Assembly (NCBI GenBank): GCA_023135215.1
Contig: JAGLTP010000068.1
Coordinates: forward strand, 1-10,199
Direction: 5' to 3'
DNA: 10,199 nt
DNA from: Candidatus Heimdallarchaeota archaeon
GTDB taxonomy: Archaea; Asgardarchaeota; Heimdallarchaeia; Heimdallarchaeales; Heimdallarchaeaceae
In this document: positions 6,132-10,199 of the stretch, piece after piece
Numbering within the stretch: position 1 is the stretch's first letter
Layout of the letters: each line of letters begins with the position of its first letter
Notes under the pieces: generated by a model
The model's database searches: none
The model's input: the letters and a program-made list of their open reading frames with translations, nothing else
What the model was told of the DNA's origin: nothing
Translations under genes and position numbers: made by a program

Positions 6132-6956
6132 ATGAGTGAGAGTACACAAAAATGCCCTAGCTGTACTGAAACAGTTCCATTGGAATATTCAGTATGCCCT
6201 TTTTGTGGATTTGGTCTTTTAGAATATGAGCTCAGAAGATTTGTCTTTAAACCATCACTAAAAGAAGTTTTTCTTAGAGTGTATGCTTTCTTCCGTCATC
6301 CGCTTACTACAAGCGAAGAATTTGGTTTTGCTACTGAATCAAAAGGAGGAAATTTGTTACTTCTATTATTCTCACTCTTCCTATCCTTGAGATACTATAT
6401 GATTATCATAAAGGCAGGAATTGGATTCTCCTCAATACAGATAGGAAATCCAGGTGAGGAGGGATTTGGTTTTATGTTTCCAGTAAGTTTGCTATTGTTT
6501 TTCATAACTTTATTTCTTATGCCTTTCATAGTGTGGATCATATACAAATTGTTGTTCGTAATTGGTACTTGGTTAATGGCTAAATTCGCTTCCATGTTGG
6601 GTTCGGAAGCATCAACAAAACAGTTACGAACTGTAGTAGGTTATTCTATAGCCCCTATAGTAGTTGGGGAATTTATAGGAATACTAATTGCACTCATTAC
6701 GCCTTCGCCTGGTAGTATTGGAGGGACTGCAGATTTTGAAGCCTTCAGAACATTCATGGAGGGTTTTTATGGCTCTACTATCATGTTTATATTCAGGATT
6801 TTAATGCTACTTCTTTGGATTGTTGCGATTATCTATATGTCAATTGGATTAAGAGTTGTTGGTAAGATGGCATGGATAAATGCAATAGTGGCAATCACAT
6901 TGCCAATAGGATTGTTCGTATATTTCTTCTATCTCTCAGGGTTATTTGGAGGATAG
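6132..6956 (+). CDS. Zinc-ribbon Yip1-domain membrane protein
   Basis: The 274-residue product begins with a zinc ribbon, C8-P-S-C11 and C22-P-F-C25-G. A cytosolic amphipathic linker (residues 34-66, including FRHPLTTSEEF) follows, then five or so TM segments at about 73-92, 115-147, 165-190, 216-241 and 247-269. The order and the fourth-block pattern LRTVVGYSIAPIVVGEFIGILI fit the Yip1/YIF1 superfamily. Its eukaryotic members bind Rab GTPases and act in ER-Golgi traffic; prokaryotic members are poorly characterised. The start is the ATG at 6132; an in-frame TTG at 6123 would add only MNT and has no better ribosome site. No SD is visible, consistent with a short-leader mRNA. Neighbours give no functional hint. 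The family assignment is moderately secure; any trafficking role in this organism is inference. Confidence 0.82.
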   Translation: MSESTQKCPSCTETVPLEYSVCPFCGFGLLEYELRRFVFKPSLKEVFLRVYAFFRHPLTTSEEFGFATESKGGNLLLLLFSLFLSLRYYMIIIKAGIGFSSIQIGNPGEEGFGFMFPVSLLLFFITLFLMPFIVWIIYKLLFVIGTWLMAKFASMLGSEASTKQLRTVVGYSIAPIVVGEFIGILIALITPSPGSIGGTADFEAFRTFMEGFYGSTIMFIFRILMLLLWIVAIIYMSIGLRVVGKMAWINAIVAITLPIGLFVYFFYLSGLFGG

Positions 6957-6998
6957 CGTGTATATACTACTTTGCTCTTTCGTCAATCTAGATAATCA

Positions 6999-7007
6999 TT
7001 TTATATA
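6999..7007 (+). promoter_or_regulatory. Candidate TATA box for thiL
   Basis: TTTTATATA is a strong archaeal TATA-like element in the 124-bp gap before thiL and predicts a start near 7030. It overlaps no coding sequence. Confidence 0.5.
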
Positions 7008-7009
7008 TC

Positions 7010-7029
7010 CTCATGAATTACCAAATGAG
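7010..7029 (+). promoter_or_regulatory. Small inverted repeat beside the thiL TATA box
   Basis: CTCAT (7010-7014) and ATGAG (7025-7029) form an inverted repeat with a 10-bp spacer, between the TATA box and the predicted start. The position suits an operator, but 5-bp arms occur often by chance. No THI-box (TPP riboswitch) sequence is visible in the leader. Confidence 0.2.
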
Positions 7030-7080
7030 AACATTAGATAGAGAAGAGCTGGTTAATTGAAGAAGGTAAGCAATGAGAAA

Positions 7081-8061
7081 ATGGAAGATGTAGGAGAAAG
7101 AGTTTTTCTTAAAAGAATAAGGGATTTAGTTGATGAATCCTTGTTACAATTCAATGATGATGCTTCTGCAGTCTTGTTGCCTTCTGGAGAGGTCATGGTT
7201 ATTAACGTAGATATGCTGGTTTTTAAGACCGATGTATTGCCTGGTATGTCTTTTGAACAAGTAGGCAAAAAAGCTGTTACAATGTCTGTAAGCGATATTA
7301 TTGCAAAAGGAGCAAAACCTTACGGGTGTTTGGCTAGCCTTGGTCTTAAACCAGATACAAAAACTGAAAATGCTCAGAGTATTCTCAAGGGAATTAAAGA
7401 GCAATGCTCCTATTATGGTGCAAAGTTTCTTGGTGGGGACCTGAATGAAAGCTCAGATATTATTCTGGATGTTGTTTCTTATGGCATTTGTAAAAACAAT
7501 AGACTAATACCAAGAAAAGGAGTGAAAAATGGAGATTTAATCTATTCAACTGGTTTATTTGGACTAACATCTTTGGGTTTTAGAACATTACTGAAAGATT
7601 TAGAACTTCCTTCATCCTTGAAAAAAGAAACTTTATTTTCTGTCTATGAACCTATAGCACGTATTGATTTTCTTCCTTTATTTGATTCGTTTGACATAAA
7701 CATTTGTATGGATAGTTCTGATGGTTTACTAATAACTCTAACAGATCTTTCACAGATTAATAATTTAGGAATAGCAGTAAATAACGTCCCAATTCATACA
7801 GACGTGTTATCCTTTGCTGAGGACAATAATTTGAATCCTCTTGAATTAGCTTTCAAAGGTGGGGAAGAATTTGAATTGATTTTCGCAATAGACTCAGCTA
7901 AACGCAAAAACTTTCAACAAAAAGCAGAACAACTGGGGTTGTTGATCCATTCTATAGGAGAATTCAATGAAGATGAAAAGGGAATTATTATCAAAGATTC
8001 CAGATTTAATGATTTTGATATTCCAAAGGAAGGTTTTGAACACTTTAAAAATTCGTCTTAA
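7081..8061 (+). CDS. thiL: Thiamine-monophosphate kinase ThiL
   Basis: ThiL phosphorylates thiamine monophosphate with ATP to give thiamine pyrophosphate, the last step of cofactor synthesis, in the cytosol. The 326-residue product carries the family motifs in order: GER near the start (residues 5-7), DDA (26-28), NVDMLV (42-47), the archaeal-type VLPGMSFEQVGKKAVTMSVSDI (52-73), GGDLNES (118-124), DSSDGL (211-216) and GGEEFELIF (260-268). The Asp residues in these blocks are the expected Mg/ATP ligands. The fold is the two-domain PurM/AIR-synthase type, and length is normal (about 300-340). The ATG at 7081 gives MEDVGER, which matches the usual short distance to the GE motif. A TTG at 7057 would add eight residues and has a purine-rich GAGAAGAG upstream, so it cannot be excluded. 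No other thiamine gene lies nearby. Confidence 0.92.
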   Translation: MEDVGERVFLKRIRDLVDESLLQFNDDASAVLLPSGEVMVINVDMLVFKTDVLPGMSFEQVGKKAVTMSVSDIIAKGAKPYGCLASLGLKPDTKTENAQSILKGIKEQCSYYGAKFLGGDLNESSDIILDVVSYGICKNNRLIPRKGVKNGDLIYSTGLFGLTSLGFRTLLKDLELPSSLKKETLFSVYEPIARIDFLPLFDSFDINICMDSSDGLLITLTDLSQINNLGIAVNNVPIHTDVLSFAEDNNLNPLELAFKGGEEFELIFAIDSAKRKNFQQKAEQLGLLIHSIGEFNEDEKGIIIKDSRFNDFDIPKEGFEHFKNSS

Positions 8062-8090
8062 AGTGATTTAAGAAACCTTAAGAAGTGATT
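8061..8090 (+). repeat. Short direct repeat in the thiL-eno gap
   Basis: AAGTGATT occurs at 8061-8068 and again at 8083-8090, 22 bp apart (two helical turns), flanking CTTAAG-like sequence just upstream of enolase. It could be a regulator site for eno. With 8-bp units in AT-rich DNA, chance is a fair alternative. Confidence 0.25.
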
Positions 8091-8114
8091 ATAGTTTTCT
8101 ATTATCGAATAATT

Positions 8115-9365
8115 ATGATTACCATAACTAAGATTGTTGCAAGAGAAATATTGGATTCGAGAGGCAATCCAACGGTAGAAGTTGATGTATATACTTCTAA
8201 TGGTTTTGGAAGAGCTATAGTTCCATCAGGAGCTTCAACAGGGGAACATGAAGCCTTGGAATTAAGGGATAAAGATGATCGTTTCTTAGGTAAAGGAATT
8301 CTGAAAGCTTTAGATAATATCAACAAAAAAATCGCTCCAAAGCTTATGAACAAAGATGTTACTAAACAAAAAGAGATTGATCAACTAATGCTTGATCTGG
8401 ATGGAACCGATAATAAATCAAATCTTGGTGCAAATGCTATGCTTGGCGTATCACTTGCTGTCTGTGTAGCAGCTGCTAATAGTCTTAATGTACCTATTTA
8501 CAAGTATCTAAACAAAGATGCAAACACTTTACCAGTTCCAATGCTAAACGTTATTAATGGAGGAAAGCACGCAGGAGGAAATCTGAAGATTCAAGAATTC
8601 ATGCTACTACCCCATGGTTTCAAGAAATATTCCGAAGCTCTTAGAGCTATTTGTGAAGTTTACCAAGTGTTGAAAAAGAACTTGAAAAAATTTGGTCCAT
8701 CCGCTATCAATTTAGGGGATGAAGGAGGTTTTGGTAGTCCTGTTGATACTGCACCAGAAGCTCTTCAAATGCTGGTTGATGCTATCAAGGATGCAGGATA
8801 TAAACCAGGAAAACAAATTTCAATTGGTCTCGATTCTGCTGCTTCGGAATTCTATGAAGAAGGATTATACGAGGTAGATGGTAAGAAGTTATCTGGAGAA
8901 GAGCTAGTCGATTATTATGTTGATCTGGTTAACAAATTTCCAATAATATCAATTGAAGATCCATTTGATGAGAATGATTTTACTTCCTTTGCGAAATTAC
9001 ATGCGAAAGTTCCTGCAATCTCTGTTGTTGCTGATGATTTAACTGTAACAAATCCAAAAAGGATTCAAATGGCAATAGATCAAAAAGCTGCTAATTACTT
9101 ACTTTTGAAAGTAAACCAAATTGGTACACTTACTGAAGCAATCCAAGCTGCAGAGCTAGCAAGAAGCAACAGATGGGGAATTAATATTTCACATAGATCA
9201 GGCGAAACTGAAGATACTTTCATCGCAGATCTTTCAGTTGCTTTAGGTGCTGAAAGAATAAAAACTGGTGCTCCTGCAAGAGGAGAACGTACTGCAAAAT
9301 ACAATCAATTATTGCGTATTGAAGAGCAATTGGGTGACAAAGTAAATTATCTTGGAACCAAATGA
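8115..9365 (+). CDS. eno: Enolase (phosphopyruvate hydratase)
   Basis: Enolase interconverts 2-phosphoglycerate and phosphoenolpyruvate in glycolysis/gluconeogenesis. The 416-residue product is complete and of normal archaeal length. The N-terminal loop [12 protein letters not shown] contains the mobile catalytic SGAS (38-41). By alignment to the family, H152 (NGGKHAGGN), E161 (IQEFMLLP) and E203 (GDEGG) are active-site residues. D240 (GLDSAASE), E281 (SIEDPFDE) and D307 (ADDLTVTN) are the Mg ligands, K332 in the signature [13 protein letters not shown] is the general base, and H360 ([15 protein letters not shown]) and K383 ([11 protein letters not shown]) bind substrate. All expected catalytic residues are present. 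The ATG at 8115 begins [20 protein letters not shown], the standard enolase N-terminus; the open frame upstream of it is not conserved and is rejected. It lies 53 bp after thiL on the same strand. Confidence 0.98.
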   Translation: MITITKIVAREILDSRGNPTVEVDVYTSNGFGRAIVPSGASTGEHEALELRDKDDRFLGKGILKALDNINKKIAPKLMNKDVTKQKEIDQLMLDLDGTDNKSNLGANAMLGVSLAVCVAAANSLNVPIYKYLNKDANTLPVPMLNVINGGKHAGGNLKIQEFMLLPHGFKKYSEALRAICEVYQVLKKNLKKFGPSAINLGDEGGFGSPVDTAPEALQMLVDAIKDAGYKPGKQISIGLDSAASEFYEEGLYEVDGKKLSGEELVDYYVDLVNKFPIISIEDPFDENDFTSFAKLHAKVPAISVVADDLTVTNPKRIQMAIDQKAANYLLLKVNQIGTLTEAIQAAELARSNRWGINISHRSGETEDTFIADLSVALGAERIKTGAPARGERTAKYNQLLRIEEQLGDKVNYLGTK

Positions 9366-9386
9366 TTGGGTTCCATCCTGCTTTTT
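9353..9386 (+). terminator. Hairpin over the enolase stop codon with downstream T-run
   Basis: TGGAACC (9353-9359) pairs with GGTTCCA (9369-9375), a 7-bp stem with a 9-nt loop that includes the TGA stop. It is followed by CTTTTTCT at 9381-9388. In archaea the T-tract is the likelier termination signal; the stem may be incidental or stabilise the 3' end. Confidence 0.4.
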
Positions 9387-9441
9387 CTACTTCCTTGGAT
9401 AATATTTTTGAATATCGCTTGTTTTCTAAAAATGAAAATAA

Positions 9442-10199
9442 ATGAAAGGCGCATATGATTCTTTGTTGAAAAAATATCAAGAAATGCAGCTATTGAGTTC
9501 AATAAGTGGTGTTCTTTATTGGGATATGAACACTCATATTCCTCCTGCTGGTGTAGAACAGAGAGCAAAACAGTTTCAATATATTAGTCAAAAACTCCAT
9601 AGTTTAATAACTAATCCAGAAATGGGGACTTTACTTGAAACATGTGAAAAAGATACTTCCCTTAATGATTTACAGAAGAGAAATACTAAACTGCTTAGAA
9701 GATCCTATGATGAGAGAACGATACTTCCACCAGAATTAGTCGGAAAGCTTGCAGCTCAATCGAATAAGACTTTAGAAATATGGAAAAAAGCTAAAGCAAA
9801 ATCTGATTTTCAGATGGTTCTACCTGATCTAGAAAAGTTATTTAATCTCAATATAGAATCAACTACTCTTTTAGCTAAATCAAAAAACATGAACGATCCT
9901 TTTGATGCATTAATAGATAGTAGAGACAAAGGTTTCAGTGTTAAAAGTTTAACCAAACTTTTTGATGAAGTGAAATCTTTCCTAGTTCCTTTTATTAAGA
10001 AATGCAAAGAATCTGAGTTGAAACCAGATAGATCATTTTTGAGTAGAAATGTACCGCGTTCAACTCAAGTACAAGTGGTAGAAAACCTTGCAAAATTCCT
10101 TGAATATGACTGGTACTCTGATAATGCAATAGGTAACATAGCTGAAGTCGAACATCCCTTAACAATTGGTTGTGGTTTTAGAGATGTGAGAGTTACTGT
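9442..10199 (+). CDS. M32-family metallocarboxypeptidase (carboxypeptidase Taq type), 3'-truncated by window edge
   Basis: M32 enzymes are cytosolic zinc carboxypeptidases of about 500 residues that trim C-terminal amino acids. The frame runs open from the ATG at 9442 to the window end (252 codons), so about half the protein is visible. The N-terminal block LSSISGVLYWDMNTHIPPAGVEQRAKQ matches the conserved family start (WD...MPPgG...RA.Q). The final visible stretch EVEHPLTIGCGFRDVRVT corresponds to the HPFT.g....DVRiT motif that precedes the catalytic HExxH by roughly 15-20 residues. The catalytic HExxH itself lies beyond the window and cannot be checked. The ATG at 9432 is out of frame. There is no SD, and the gap from enolase is 76 bp with an AT-rich stretch (9399-9409) that could be a promoter. 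The protein is probably intact, but completeness cannot be judged here. Confidence 0.9.
   Translation, partial: MKGAYDSLLKKYQEMQLLSSISGVLYWDMNTHIPPAGVEQRAKQFQYISQKLHSLITNPEMGTLLETCEKDTSLNDLQKRNTKLLRRSYDERTILPPELVGKLAAQSNKTLEIWKKAKAKSDFQMVLPDLEKLFNLNIESTTLLAKSKNMNDPFDALIDSRDKGFSVKSLTKLFDEVKSFLVPFIKKCKESELKPDRSFLSRNVPRSTQVQVVENLAKFLEYDWYSDNAIGNIAEVEHPLTIGCGFRDVRVT

Noticed and set aside
9347..10007. Minus-strand ORFs opposite the M32 carboxypeptidase start
   Set aside because: The plus strand encodes a clear M32 family protein here; the minus frames have no recognisable features.
1..10199. Mobile element, CRISPR array or defence system
   Set aside because: No transposase, integrase, regularly spaced repeats, terminal inverted repeats or defence nuclease motifs are visible. 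The tRNA-Arg 3' end is not followed by an integrase or a duplicated attachment site within the window.

Overview
The window is an AT-rich stretch of an archaeal chromosome. The evidence for Archaea is an A-type ATP synthase subunit E, an archaeal-type TrmI (tRNA m1A methyltransferase), an archaeal-style ThiL, and a tRNA-Arg(UCG) gene whose 16-nt intron sits at position 37/38 inside a bulge-helix-bulge fold. Candidate TATA boxes lie about 25-30 bp upstream of inferred transcription starts, and several genes have short leaders or weak Shine-Dalgarno (SD) sequences. A zinc-ribbon Yip1-domain membrane protein, a long coiled-coil protein and two signal-peptide/ectodomain/TM-anchor proteins would fit an Asgard archaeon. 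That placement is inference and nothing in the window proves it.

Layout. (1) Positions 1-1253, plus strand: the 3' part of trmI, then after 2 nt a small zinc-ribbon/winged-helix protein. (2) Positions 1263-3663, minus strand: an eight- to nine-TM protein of unknown function, A-ATPase subunit E, and a single-pass secreted/anchored beta-rich protein almost overlapping subunit E. (3) Positions 3664-3796 form a divergent promoter region. (4) Positions 3797-5041, plus strand: an unrecognised coiled-coil / Pro-Thr-rich / alpha-helical protein, ending at a strong hairpin with a T-run. (5) Positions 5127-5220: intron-containing tRNA-Arg(UCG) with an encoded CCA end. It is followed closely by a second secreted, membrane-anchored protein that probably has its own promoter and a TTG start. 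(6) Positions 6132-6956: zinc-ribbon Yip1 protein. (7) Positions 7081-10199, plus strand: ThiL, enolase and the N-terminal half of an M32 carboxypeptidase, apparently housekeeping genes with separate promoters.

There is no sign of a mobile element, CRISPR array, defence island or recent transfer. Base composition and codon use look uniform throughout. Most of the window is ordinary chromosomal housekeeping. The parts worth a second look are the tRNA intron, the subunit E/secreted protein pair detached from the rest of the ATPase genes, the unrecognised coiled-coil and polytopic proteins that share a divergent promoter, the zinc-ribbon-Yip1 fusion, and the wHTH partner of trmI.
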